Origin: an uncultured Phascolarctobacterium sp.
GTDB taxonomy: Bacteria; Bacillota; Negativicutes; Acidaminococcales; Acidaminococcaceae
NCBI GenBank assembly: GCA_900545535.1
Contig: UQZN01000005.1
Location: 62,001-126,000 of the forward strand
Length of the DNA stretch: 64,000 bases
Direction of reading: 5' to 3'
Position numbers and translations under genes: made by a program. Below the pieces are notes generated by a model that saw only the letters and a list, made by a program, of their open reading frames with translations, ran no database searches and was not told where the DNA came from. Within the stretch, counting starts at the first letter, position 1. Each line of letters begins with the position of its first letter. Positions 23,300 through 31,116 of this stretch are shown here, piece after piece.

Positions 23300-23346
23300 A
23301 TTCCAGTTAGACTGCATTTGATGCAGTCTAACTGGAATTTTTTCTT
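23298..23346 (+). terminator. Terminator downstream of the toxin locus
   Basis: An approximately 19-bp near-perfect hairpin, AAATTCCAGTTAGACTGCAT paired with its complement, ending in a T-run. It is the distal end of a long toxin mRNA that would span both inverted-repeat arms. Confidence 0.9.
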
Positions 23347-23384
23347 TAGATGTTTTGAATTTAGGTTTTCTTTTTTCCTTATGC

Positions 23385-23675
23385 AGCTTTCTTCCAGAAG
23401 CAAGCTGCGTGAAGATTTTCTTTAAATGTTCATTTCTTTTAGCGGTAAAAAAATTTTTAGACTTTCTTGAAAGAAAGTCAACAAAGAACTCTGCGCACGG
23501 TGGCAAGTCCTGTTTAGCTTTGCTCGCTGTCCGGCTTCCAGGTAACTCGGCATTGCAGAACAGAGAAAATCTTTCCCACAAAGAAGCAATGCCTCAAACA
23601 AACCTTCCAGCGCTTACAGCTCGCAGCGCACACAACGGACTGACCACAATGTGCGCTCAAAACCCTGCATCGTAC
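23385..23675 (+). repeat. Left arm of a large inverted intergenic repeat
   Basis: This roughly 290-bp non-coding arm has the landmarks TTCATTTCTTTTAGCGG, ACTCGGCATTG, CAATGCCTCAAACAA, CGCACACAAC and AATGTGCGCTC. The same landmarks occur in the same order in the reverse complement of 23745-23975. The open frame across it (23355-23732) is low complexity, has no ribosome site and is best explained as repeat. Function unknown; similar AACTCGGCATTG / ATGCCTCAAACA elements recur between genes in some Firmicutes (from memory). Confidence 0.7.
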
Positions 23676-23744
23676 TATTCAGCTATGAATTTCATGAGCA
23701 AAGTATCGGAGACTGATGTTATCAATGCTTAGTAACTAAAGAAG

Positions 23745-23975
23745 TGGAACGTAGGGTGTTAGGGCACATTGAGCAGATTTTGTTATGTGCGATGCGAATA
23801 AGGCGAAAGCGGAGTGACTTGTTTGAGGCATTGTTGCTCAGATGATTTATCTTCGGCAACAATGCCGAGTTTCGCGGAGCCGCCGTTGAGCGAAGCAAAA
23901 TAAAAATCTGCGACGTGCCGGTTTTTCTTTGGTTCGTTTCTTTTGCCGCGAAAAGAAATGAACACTTAAAAAAGT
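23745..23975 (-). repeat. Right arm of the large inverted intergenic repeat
   Basis: The reverse complement carries TTCATTTCTTTTCGCGGC, TTGCTTCGCTCAACGG, AACTCGGCATTGTTGC, CAATGCCTCAAACAAG, ATCGCACATAAC and CAATGTGCCC, in the same order as the left arm but diverged. About 70 bp separate the arms. The minus-strand frame 23722-24108 across it is judged non-coding. The stretch 23976-24148 is AT-rich with no recognised feature. Confidence 0.7.
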
Positions 23976-24148
23976 CTAAATAAAGAAAAAACAAAAACCT
24001 AAATTTAAAAAGAAAAAAGTGAAAAAACAAAATAACCATTTGCCGGGCAAACCGCAGCAACGTGCGGTTTACCTCATTCTTGCGGCGGCTATCAAACCGT
24101 AAGGGCAATAGATAACCAAGCTGCGTCGAAAATATCCGTTAGTATGTC

Positions 24149-24176
24149 TTGTGGGGGGGTACAAGTGTGCTATAAT
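24149..24176 (+). promoter_or_regulatory. Promoter of the autotransporter gene with a G7 tract in the spacer
   Basis: TTGTGG (24149-24154), a 16-nt spacer and TATAAT (24171-24176). Seven consecutive G (24153-24159) run from the -35 into the spacer, flanked by CTTGT/ACAAG arms. Gain or loss of one G would move the spacer between 15, 16 and 17 nt, a known mechanism of promoter phase variation. A leader of about 165 nt separates it from the ATG. Confidence 0.65.
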
Positions 24177-24347
24177 AGGTGCGAATATTATTTTGATAAA
24201 TATTTTTAAATTTTGTGTAAAAAAATGCGTGTTTAACAAATGTCCGCGCCGGCAGAAAAATATTTTTAGTATCGCAGGAGTAAGGGTAAAAAGGCGTACA
24301 AGGGAAACAATTGACACGCAACATTTGAGAAGGGAGTTGTCGGGATA

Positions 24348-26483
24348 ATGAAAAACAGAGAGGAAGTAAGTAAAAAAATTGCCAGGACTTTACTGGCAAT
24401 GTCGCTTGTATATGCGGGGGGGATGTTTGCAAGCTGTGAAAAAGCAGATGCGGCTAATCCTGTAAGTGAAAAACCAATCACAACAGATTCGACAATCTCA
24501 GAGGAGTTTAATATCCAAAGTGCTGATTTTGCCGGCGGCAAGGACACCGGCCTGCTGGTGACGATGCCTATGTGGGATAGTAGTGCTTCCAGTGTAACTG
24601 CAGATTTCACCGGCAAGATCGCGGTCGATGCCACCAATACGACGGCGGATGCTTTGGTAGTAAATGCTGGGGGTCTTGGTGCAGATTCTTCTGATCAAAA
24701 AACAGGAACTGTGAATCTCAAGCACGATGTTGTTCTGAAGGCTGCGGCGGGCCACTATGCTCTGCTTTTAACTGGCATTTCAAGTTATCAGAATGCTATG
24801 CTGAAGGTCAATACTGACGGAAATCACACAGTACAGCTGCTGGGTGATGTTGGTGTCGGCAGTAGCCAGTCGGGGACTAAGAAAAATCTGCTGGAACTGC
24901 ACCTGACTAATCCGGAATCTTATCTGGCAGGCGAGCTCAAACTACCTTCAAGTGGTGTTGCACAAATCAAATTTAATTTAGCTAATGGGGCGACCTGGTA
25001 TCCAGTTTCTGATACTTATACAGCCAATGTGCTTCCAGATGACACGACCAGAGGAATGGAATTTGCACTTGACGGCGGCATCATCGATTTGTATCACAGC
25101 CAGCCGGGCGTGGCAAGGGCGTCAGGCAGCGCCAGAACTTTTACTTTAAACGAGATTAATAATGATGTCAGCGGCACTAACGGTACTACCTTCCGTATCG
25201 GCAGTGATGTTATGGGCGTCAATAACGGCGGTACGGGCACTGCTGATAAGATCGTTTTAAATGGCGATACCAGCTACAGCGGTGTAGACAAATATTTTAT
25301 CCAGATCGTGGCCGATCCCAGTATCTCTTCGTCTGTACCGGTTATGGACGTAGCAGATAAAAAGATCGTGGTGGCGCAGCTGAACGGCAATATGACCAGC
25401 ACTAATACTACAGTAACAGGCAGTACGTATAAGGATCTGGATCTGGATGCGGGCTTGACGCTGGCTGATGTGAAAACGACATTGGGTGCTGGCGATACAG
25501 CAGGCGAATATATCATTGAGAAAATCGATTTAGAAAATATCCGTTCTCAAAATTCATCAGGCGAAAAAGGTTCGGCGCTGACGCTGGCGGAAATCGGAGC
25601 CACAACGATGCTGAACGTGGCCTCGGCCTGGCGGGCAGAGAACAACGACCTGCTGCGGCGCATGGGCGACCTGCGTACAAGCAGTGACGACGCCGGCGTC
25701 TGGGTAAGGATGTATGGCGGCAAGAACGAAGTCGTCCAGGGCCAGCGGAGCGACTTGAGCTACAAAGCAGTGCAGGGCGGTTACGACTTCCAAAACAATT
25801 TGAAAAACGGCAGGCTGTTCACCGGTTTTACGGTTTCGCACCTGGACGGCGATGTCAGCGGCAGCCGCACTGACGGCGACATCAATTCCACAATGTTTGG
25901 CGTTTATAGCAGCTATGTGGGCGATAAAGGGCATTTTGCCGACCTGATCGTCAAATACGGCCGCATCAACAGCGATTTTACTACGATCAAAGGGACTGAC
26001 CGTTATGGCGCTGACTACGGCAGCAATGGTTTCAGTATCACTACGGAATATGGCTACCGTCAGAACCTGAAAAATAATTTCTACATCGAACCCCAGGCCG
26101 AGCTGACCTACAGCCGTATCGGCGGCAGCGATTACACCATGAACCTGAACGATAAAGACGGCGCAAAAGTCAGCAACGATGCCTTTAACTCGCTGATCGG
26201 GCGTATCGGCTTTACGGCAGGGCGTCAGCAGGAGCAAAGCAATGTCTATGCCAAACTGTCGCTGGCCCGTGAGTTTAAGGGCGAAGTGGCGACCAGCGCC
26301 AGCTATGGCGATGTTACCAGAAGCTATGCAGGCGGCGGCAGCGATACCTGGCTGGAATACGGCATCGGCTTCAATGCCAAAATGAGCAAAGGCACGAATT
26401 TGTACGGCGAGATCGAAAAAACAACAGGCAGCGTCATCAGAACTAAATGGCGCGCGAATATGGGCTTGAGATACAGCTTCTAA
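24348..26483 (+). CDS. Autotransporter protein with C-terminal outer-membrane beta-barrel (copy 1, intact)
   Basis: The 711-residue protein has a signal peptide (about 1-35, KKIARTLLAMSLVYAGGMF...ADA). Its passenger (about 36-410) is rich in Gly, Thr, Asp and Asn with beta-helix-like spacing. An autotransporter barrel (about 440-711) begins near WRAENNDLLRRMGDLR and ends with aromatic RYSF, as outer-membrane proteins do. It is probably a surface-displayed adhesin or self-interaction protein (type V secretion). RBS AAGGGAG precedes ATG 24348. A G7 tract in the signal-peptide codons (24416-24422) could switch frame. A GT8 glycosyltransferase follows 62 nt later. Confidence 0.9.
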   Translation: MKNREEVSKKIARTLLAMSLVYAGGMFASCEKADAANPVSEKPITTDSTISEEFNIQSADFAGGKDTGLLVTMPMWDSSASSVTADFTGKIAVDATNTTADALVVNAGGLGADSSDQKTGTVNLKHDVVLKAAAGHYALLLTGISSYQNAMLKVNTDGNHTVQLLGDVGVGSSQSGTKKNLLELHLTNPESYLAGELKLPSSGVAQIKFNLANGATWYPVSDTYTANVLPDDTTRGMEFALDGGIIDLYHSQPGVARASGSARTFTLNEINNDVSGTNGTTFRIGSDVMGVNNGGTGTADKIVLNGDTSYSGVDKYFIQIVADPSISSSVPVMDVADKKIVVAQLNGNMTSTNTTVTGSTYKDLDLDAGLTLADVKTTLGAGDTAGEYIIEKIDLENIRSQNSSGEKGSALTLAEIGATTMLNVASAWRAENNDLLRRMGDLRTSSDDAGVWVRMYGGKNEVVQGQRSDLSYKAVQGGYDFQNNLKNGRLFTGFTVSHLDGDVSGSRTDGDINSTMFGVYSSYVGDKGHFADLIVKYGRINSDFTTIKGTDRYGADYGSNGFSITTEYGYRQNLKNNFYIEPQAELTYSRIGGSDYTMNLNDKDGAKVSNDAFNSLIGRIGFTAGRQQEQSNVYAKLSLAREFKGEVATSASYGDVTRSYAGGGSDTWLEYGIGFNAKMSKGTNLYGEIEKTTGSVIRTKWRANMGLRYSF

Positions 26484-26544
26484 ATTATAAATGTCGGGCA
26501 AGCAATACGGCGGTAAGGTGATTATAAACGCAGGGAGTTTTACT

Positions 26545-27639
26545 ATGGAGAAGCGGACAATGCATTTTGGGTTTGGCGTCGATGCCAATTATGTCAAATA
26601 TGCCGGTATCCTGATGACGAATCTTGCTATGCTGCACCCGGACAGGCCCTTATATTTTCATCTGGCCTGCGACGGCATCGAGGCTGCCGACCGGCAGAAG
26701 CTGGAGGCGTTAGTGCATAAGCATAAGAATGTCAGAGTAGACGTGTATGACCTGCGCCGACAGCTGGACGCACTGAAACCGATCAGCAGTAAGGTGCCGC
26801 CGCGTCTGAACAGGTCGATGCTGCTGCGCATCCTGCTGCCGGCAGCAGTACCGCAGCAGGTAAGGCGGCTGGTGTATCTGGACGTGGATGTGATCTGCAT
26901 CAACCGTCTGGACGAATTGTTCCGGCTGGCGCTGCAGGGGCAGGCCATAGGGGCGGTCAGGGATACGAAAAGCGCTGAAAATGCGGTGGCGTTGGGATTG
27001 ACCGGCAGTAAATACTTCTTTTCCGGTGTTCTGGTGATCGATGTGCCGGTGTGGCGCAGCTTGCAGCTTACAGAACGGGTAGCTGCTTATTATCAGCAAA
27101 ACAGTGAACAGCTGCTGCTTGCGGATCAGGATGCCCTGAACGCCGTTATCGACGGCAGTTTTACAGAACTGGATAAACGCTATAACTTTTTAATAGAAGT
27201 CAATAATCCGCTGATGTGCGCTTATCCGGCTAATGCGGCGATCCTGCATTGCGTCAATGAGACTAAAGCCTGGACGCAGGGCTGCCTGAAATCAATACGT
27301 GAGCTGTACTGGCGCTATGTGCGGCAGTCGCCGTGGCATGACCTGCAGCCCAGCGAGCCTGCGACGGTGAAAGCGGCGTTTTTAGCGGCGACGACGGCGG
27401 AGCTGGAGGGCGAGCACGGGCAGGCCCGCAGGTATTATGCGGCAGTGATCAACCGCTTTACAGAATACTACTATGATAAAGCGCCGCAGTTATTACAGGC
27501 GGCCCAGCAGGACTGTCTGGCGGCAGCTGCGGCTGAAAAGCAGGGCGAGGCTGTGCTGGCTGTCAGGTGTTATGGCCTGGCGGCGCGGCGTCTTATGGAG
27601 CAGTATCTGCGGGAGAACCCGGAATTTGTGAAGAACTGA
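26545..27639 (+). CDS. GT8 family glycosyltransferase with C-terminal helical domain (copy 1)
   Basis: ATG 26545 with CAGGGAG 7 nt upstream gives 364 residues. The N-terminal GT-A domain has FGVDANYVKYAGILMTNL for sugar-nucleotide binding and the metal-binding DVD (113-115, YLDVDVIC). DQDALN and the late His motif LHCVNETKAW follow, matching the LPS alpha-glycosyltransferase branch of GT8. Residues about 265-364 form an extra Ala/Gln-rich helical region, TPR-like by eye. It lies 62 nt after an autotransporter gene, and the pair is repeated at 28098-31026. A role in glycosylating the autotransporter or a surface glycan is inferred only. Confidence 0.88.
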   Translation: MEKRTMHFGFGVDANYVKYAGILMTNLAMLHPDRPLYFHLACDGIEAADRQKLEALVHKHKNVRVDVYDLRRQLDALKPISSKVPPRLNRSMLLRILLPAAVPQQVRRLVYLDVDVICINRLDELFRLALQGQAIGAVRDTKSAENAVALGLTGSKYFFSGVLVIDVPVWRSLQLTERVAAYYQQNSEQLLLADQDALNAVIDGSFTELDKRYNFLIEVNNPLMCAYPANAAILHCVNETKAWTQGCLKSIRELYWRYVRQSPWHDLQPSEPATVKAAFLAATTAELEGEHGQARRYYAAVINRFTEYYYDKAPQLLQAAQQDCLAAAAAEKQGEAVLAVRCYGLAARRLMEQYLRENPEFVKN

Positions 27640-27705
27640 AAAATCGTTGTTGTGTAGCAGCTTGTGCAGAAAAATGTTTTTAGGCGGCAGCAAAGGGGTA
27701 TAAAT

Positions 27706-28032
27706 ATGTACGATGAAAAATGCCTGCAAAATATCGGCGGCAATATCCGTTTTCTGCGCATGGCCTGCCAGATCGGCCAGCAGGAACTGGCCGAACATAT
27801 CGGTATCAGCCAGACCCACATGAGCAATCTGGAATGTAATCGTGTGAAGGTCAGCCTGAAACTGCTGCTGCGTATCGCCAATGTTTTAGATTGTAAAATA
27901 GATCAGCTTTTAGATAGCAGGGCAGCGTTAGAGTGGGTCAATGTGAAGCGGGCGCCTGAGCCGCAGCAGCAGGAGTATACGCTGGAGGAGGTGCGGCAGC
28001 TGTTGGAACTGCTGCGGGTGACCTCTAAGTAA
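27706..28032 (+). CDS. XRE/Cro-CI family helix-turn-helix regulator
   Basis: ATG 27706, preceded by AAAGGGG, gives 108 residues. The N-terminal HTH (about 8-65) shows IGGNIRFLRMACQIGQQELA, then the recognition helix ISQTHMSNLECNRVKVSLKLL and IANVLDCKIDQLL. A short C-terminal tail with EEVRQLLELLR may mediate dimerisation. It sits between the two autotransporter-GT8 cassettes on the same strand and is a good candidate for their regulator; no operator could be proven. Confidence 0.9.
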   Translation: MYDEKCLQNIGGNIRFLRMACQIGQQELAEHIGISQTHMSNLECNRVKVSLKLLLRIANVLDCKIDQLLDSRAALEWVNVKRAPEPQQQEYTLEEVRQLLELLRVTSK

Positions 28033-28097
28033 AACGCCTTAACTGCAGTGTCTGCAGCAAGGATAAATGATCAAAAAATAAAGAAAGAGGGATGGAA

Positions 28098-29354
28098 ATG
28101 CAAAAGCAACAAGCTTTAAGTAAAAAGGTAGTGCGGACACTGCTGGCAATGTCGTTTGTATATTCGGGGGGGATGTTTGTCGCTGGTGAGGCCGATGCTG
28201 CACCGACGTTTGCAACTCCTGTTAAGACTATAGATTGTGATAGCGCGTTTACTAATTCTGAAGCAATTACCATTACTGCGGCGGACTTTGCAGCTAAAAG
28301 TGCAGACGTAGGCCTTACGTTAGATATGAAAACATATTATAACAGGGACTATGTATTTAATGGGGATGTCAATATCGATGCCGGGACTGGGGGCACGGCG
28401 CTGTATGTCAACAATCATGCAACTAGTGCTTCTAGTTCCAACGGTGGCCATATTTCTTTAAATGGCAATGTGACGCTGAAGGCCGCCCTTGGTAATTATG
28501 CTATTTATGTTGATGATATCGGCTGTGGTGCAGCTGATAGGTCAAGTTTGAAGATAAATACTGACGGGACTAAGACGGTACAGATAGAAGGCAAGATCAG
28601 AAATATCAATTATGGTGATGGCGTATCTTTAAACTTGGCAAATCCTCAGTCCTATTGGGCCGGAGATAGAGATACACAGAGGAGTAGTCAGATTAATTTA
28701 AAATTGTCTAACAGCGCTGTCTGGTATCCGTCTCTTGATGAGCATAAATATGATTTATATATCAACAGTGACGGCGGTATTATTGATATTTATCATAAGC
28801 GGCCGGGCGAGGCACGTGACGATACAAGCAGAGGCAGAGTGTTTAAAATCGACAACATAAGAAGTTCTGGTCATCAATTAAAGAATACTACCTTCCGTAT
28901 CGGCAGTAATATAGAAGCCGGCTGGTCAGATAAGATCGTACTGATTGGAACTGACACCGTTAGCGGAAATAATACGCAGTATATTCAAATCGTCGCCGAC
29001 CCCAGTCTCAAATCGAGTAATGCCAGTATGGATCTGGCAGCTAAGAAAATAGTTGTTGCCCAGGTCGATGGCATCTACCTGACGAAAGATAATACATCTT
29101 TTGCAGGCCAAAAATATGAGGGTGCAGAGGTAGACGCCGGCCTGACGCTGGCTGATGTGACGCCGGAGCTGGAATATGACAGCTCCGTGGATAGCAATAA
29201 GGGCGGCTGGATCATCAAAAATGTTACTGCAGAAAATTTCCGCGCCGCAAGTGTGGATGGGGAGAAAGGTTCGGCACTGACGGCGACATCAATTCCACGA
29301 TGTTCGGCGTTTATGGCAGTTATGTGGGCGATAAAGGGCATTTTGCCGATCTGA
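28098..29354 (+). CDS. Autotransporter copy 2: signal peptide and passenger, frameshifted before the barrel
   Basis: ATG 28098 is preferred over 28092 because AGAGG is then 7 nt upstream. The 418-residue frame has the same signal-peptide plan as copy 1 (KKVVRTLLAMSFVYSGGMF...ADA), again with a G7 tract (28166-28172), and a diverged but alignable passenger. At GSALTATSIPRCSAF it runs out of the family frame and stops. Compared with copy 1, 292 bp are missing between GC(A/G)CTGACG repeats, removing the start of the barrel and shifting the frame. The product would be exported but not anchored. Confidence 0.8.
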   Translation: MQKQQALSKKVVRTLLAMSFVYSGGMFVAGEADAAPTFATPVKTIDCDSAFTNSEAITITAADFAAKSADVGLTLDMKTYYNRDYVFNGDVNIDAGTGGTALYVNNHATSASSSNGGHISLNGNVTLKAALGNYAIYVDDIGCGAADRSSLKINTDGTKTVQIEGKIRNINYGDGVSLNLANPQSYWAGDRDTQRSSQINLKLSNSAVWYPSLDEHKYDLYINSDGGIIDIYHKRPGEARDDTSRGRVFKIDNIRSSGHQLKNTTFRIGSNIEAGWSDKIVLIGTDTVSGNNTQYIQIVADPSLKSSNASMDLAAKKIVVAQVDGIYLTKDNTSFAGQKYEGAEVDAGLTLADVTPELEYDSSVDSNKGGWIIKNVTAENFRAASVDGEKGSALTATSIPRCSAFMAVMWAIKGILPI

Positions 29355-29890
29355 TCGTCAAATACGGCCGCATCAACAGCGATTTTACTACGATCAAAGG
29401 GACTGACCGTTATGGCGCTGACTACGGCAGCAATGGTTTCAGTATCACTACGGAATATGGCTACCGTCAGAACCTGAAAAATAATTTCTACATCGAACCC
29501 CAGGCCGAGCTGACCTACAGCCGTATCGGCGGCAGCGATTACACCATGAACCTGAACGATAAAGACGGCGCAAAAGTCAGCAACGATGCCTTTAACTCGC
29601 TGATCGGGCGTATCGGCTTTACGGCAGGGCGTCAGCAGGAGCAAAGCAATGTCTATGCCAAACTGTCGCTGGCCCGTGAGTTTAAGGGCGAAGTGGCGAC
29701 CAGCGCCAGCTATGGCGATGTTACCAGAAGCTATGCAGGCGGCGGCAGCGACACCTGGATGGAATACGGCATCGGCTTCAATGCCAAAATGAGCAAAGGC
29801 ACGAACCTGTATGGTGAGATCGAAAAAACTACAGGCAGCGTCATCAGAACAAAATGGCGCGCGAATATGGGCTTGAGATACAGTTTCTAA
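29274..29890 (+). repeat. 617-bp near-identical direct repeat of 25867-26483
   Basis: The 3' barrel coding segment of copy 2 aligns without gaps to that of copy 1 with only scattered base changes, clustered in the first 60 bp and the last 100 bp. The passengers and the GT8 genes either side are far more diverged. That pattern indicates recent gene conversion or duplication of the barrel part only. Confidence 0.85.
29300..29890 (+). pseudogene. Out-of-frame beta-barrel remnant of autotransporter copy 2
   Basis: From ATG 29300 this frame reads 196 residues of autotransporter barrel that differ from the end of copy 1 (25893-26483) at only two residues (Gly for Ser near the start, Met for Leu late). 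It has no ribosome site or signal peptide and is out of frame with the passenger upstream, so as it stands it should not give a functional barrel. A frame-restoring change or recombination with copy 1 could reactivate it. Confidence 0.8.
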
Positions 29891-29925
29891 AGTTTCGGCG
29901 GAAAAGGCGCAGACGGAGGGCGGAT

Positions 29926-31026
29926 ATGTCTGAAAAAGTATATCACTTTGGTTTTGGCGTCAACGCCGACTATGTCAAGTATGCCGGTATCCTGATGACC
30001 AATCTGACGGAGCTGCATCCTGAGCGGCGGCTGTGTTTCCACTTCGCCTGTGACGGTATCGAAGCCGGTGACCAGAAACGTCTGGCTGCTTTTGCACGGC
30101 GGTACCGTAATGTGAAAATAAAAATCTATGATGCGGCGCAGCGGCTTGATCAGCTGAACCCGATCAGAAGTGATGCGCCGGAAAGATTACATCGGGCAAC
30201 CCTGATCAGGATAATACTGCCGGAGCTGCTGCCGCCGCAGCTGGAACGGCTTGTGTATATGGATGTGGATATGGTTTGCCGTCAACGTTTGGACGAATTA
30301 TTCACCCTCAAGCTGGAAGGATGCGCTGTAGCTGCGGCAGAATATCCTAACGAATGCCGGGCGCCGGCCCTGCTGGGCCTGACGCAGGAGCGATACTTCA
30401 ATGCGGGGCTGTTGGTGCTGGATCTGCAGCGGTGGCGCAGTGAAGGGCTAACTGGCCGGGTGCTTGAGTTTTATCAAAGGTTTGGGAACAAGCTGCCGTT
30501 GTTGGATCAGGATGCCCTGAATGCTGTTATTGACGGCAATTTTTTAACATTGGATAAGAGGTATAATTTTCTGGTAGAAGCAAATAATCCGCTGATGGCG
30601 GTTTATCCTGCCGATACAGCGGTGCTGCACTGCATCAACGAGAGTAAACAATGGATGGCAGGATGCCTTCCGGAAATAAGCGGGCTGTACTGGCGCTATG
30701 TGCGGCAGTCGCCGTGGCATGAACTGCGCCCCAGCGAGCCTGCTACGGTAAAGGCGGCATTTCTGGCGGCGACGACGGCGGAGATCAACGGAGAGACCGA
30801 GCAGGCAATAAAATATTATCTGCTGGTGATCGACCGCTTTTTTGAGCATTACCAAAGTAAAAATCCCGATTTATTGCAGGCAGCAAGGGAAGAATGTTTA
30901 CGGGCTGAGGCAGCCGAAAGGCAGGGCGATCTTGCACTGACCGCCAGATGTTATGGCCTGGCGGCGAGCCGCCTGAGCAAGCAGTATCTGCTGGATAACC
31001 CGGAGATTATGAACCGTAAAAAGTGA
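29926..31026 (+). CDS. GT8 family glycosyltransferase with C-terminal helical domain (copy 2)
   Basis: ATG 29926 with GGAGGG 5 nt upstream gives 366 residues, paralogous over its whole length to the GT8 protein at 26545. The nucleotide-binding motif FGVNADYVKYAGILMTNL, the DVD triplet (113-115, YMDVDMVC), DQDALN and LHCINESKQW are kept. The C-terminal helical part keeps the block YWRYVRQSPWHELRPSEPAT, almost unchanged from copy 1. It lies 35 nt after the broken autotransporter and still looks intact, so it may now act on the copy 1 product or another acceptor. A bidirectional terminator follows. Confidence 0.88.
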   Translation: MSEKVYHFGFGVNADYVKYAGILMTNLTELHPERRLCFHFACDGIEAGDQKRLAAFARRYRNVKIKIYDAAQRLDQLNPIRSDAPERLHRATLIRIILPELLPPQLERLVYMDVDMVCRQRLDELFTLKLEGCAVAAAEYPNECRAPALLGLTQERYFNAGLLVLDLQRWRSEGLTGRVLEFYQRFGNKLPLLDQDALNAVIDGNFLTLDKRYNFLVEANNPLMAVYPADTAVLHCINESKQWMAGCLPEISGLYWRYVRQSPWHELRPSEPATVKAAFLAATTAEINGETEQAIKYYLLVIDRFFEHYQSKNPDLLQAAREECLRAEAAERQGDLALTARCYGLAASRLSKQYLLDNPEIMNRKK

Positions 31027-31058
31027 AGCCTTAGAAGTCGGTATTTATGCTGTTATAT

Positions 31059-31103
31059 AAAAGTAAGGCCCTGACAGTGACTGCTGTCAGGGCCTTACTT
31101 TTA
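31059..31103. terminator. Bidirectional terminator between GT8 copy 2 and the CDF gene
   Basis: AAAAGTAAGGCCCTGACAG paired with CTGTCAGGGCCTTACTTTT. A-rich and T-rich flanks on both sides let it serve the convergent genes. Confidence 0.9.
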
Positions 31104-31116
31104 TATTTGATCATAT

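Noticed and set aside
23355..24108. Frames of 125 (+) and 128 (-) residues in the gap before the autotransporter
   Set aside because: They lie in the two arms of the diverged inverted repeat, lack ribosome sites and have low-complexity, non-family sequence.
25557..26588. 343-residue minus-strand frame across the autotransporter barrel, partly repeated at 29075-29644
   Set aside because: It is antisense to the barrel coding sequence and repeats only because the barrel itself is duplicated.
28098..29890. Programmed frameshift joining the copy 2 passenger to its barrel
   Set aside because: No slippery sequence or stem lies at the junction, and 292 bp of barrel sequence are missing, so a frameshift alone would not restore the barrel. 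A sequencing error is also unlikely because a whole segment is absent.
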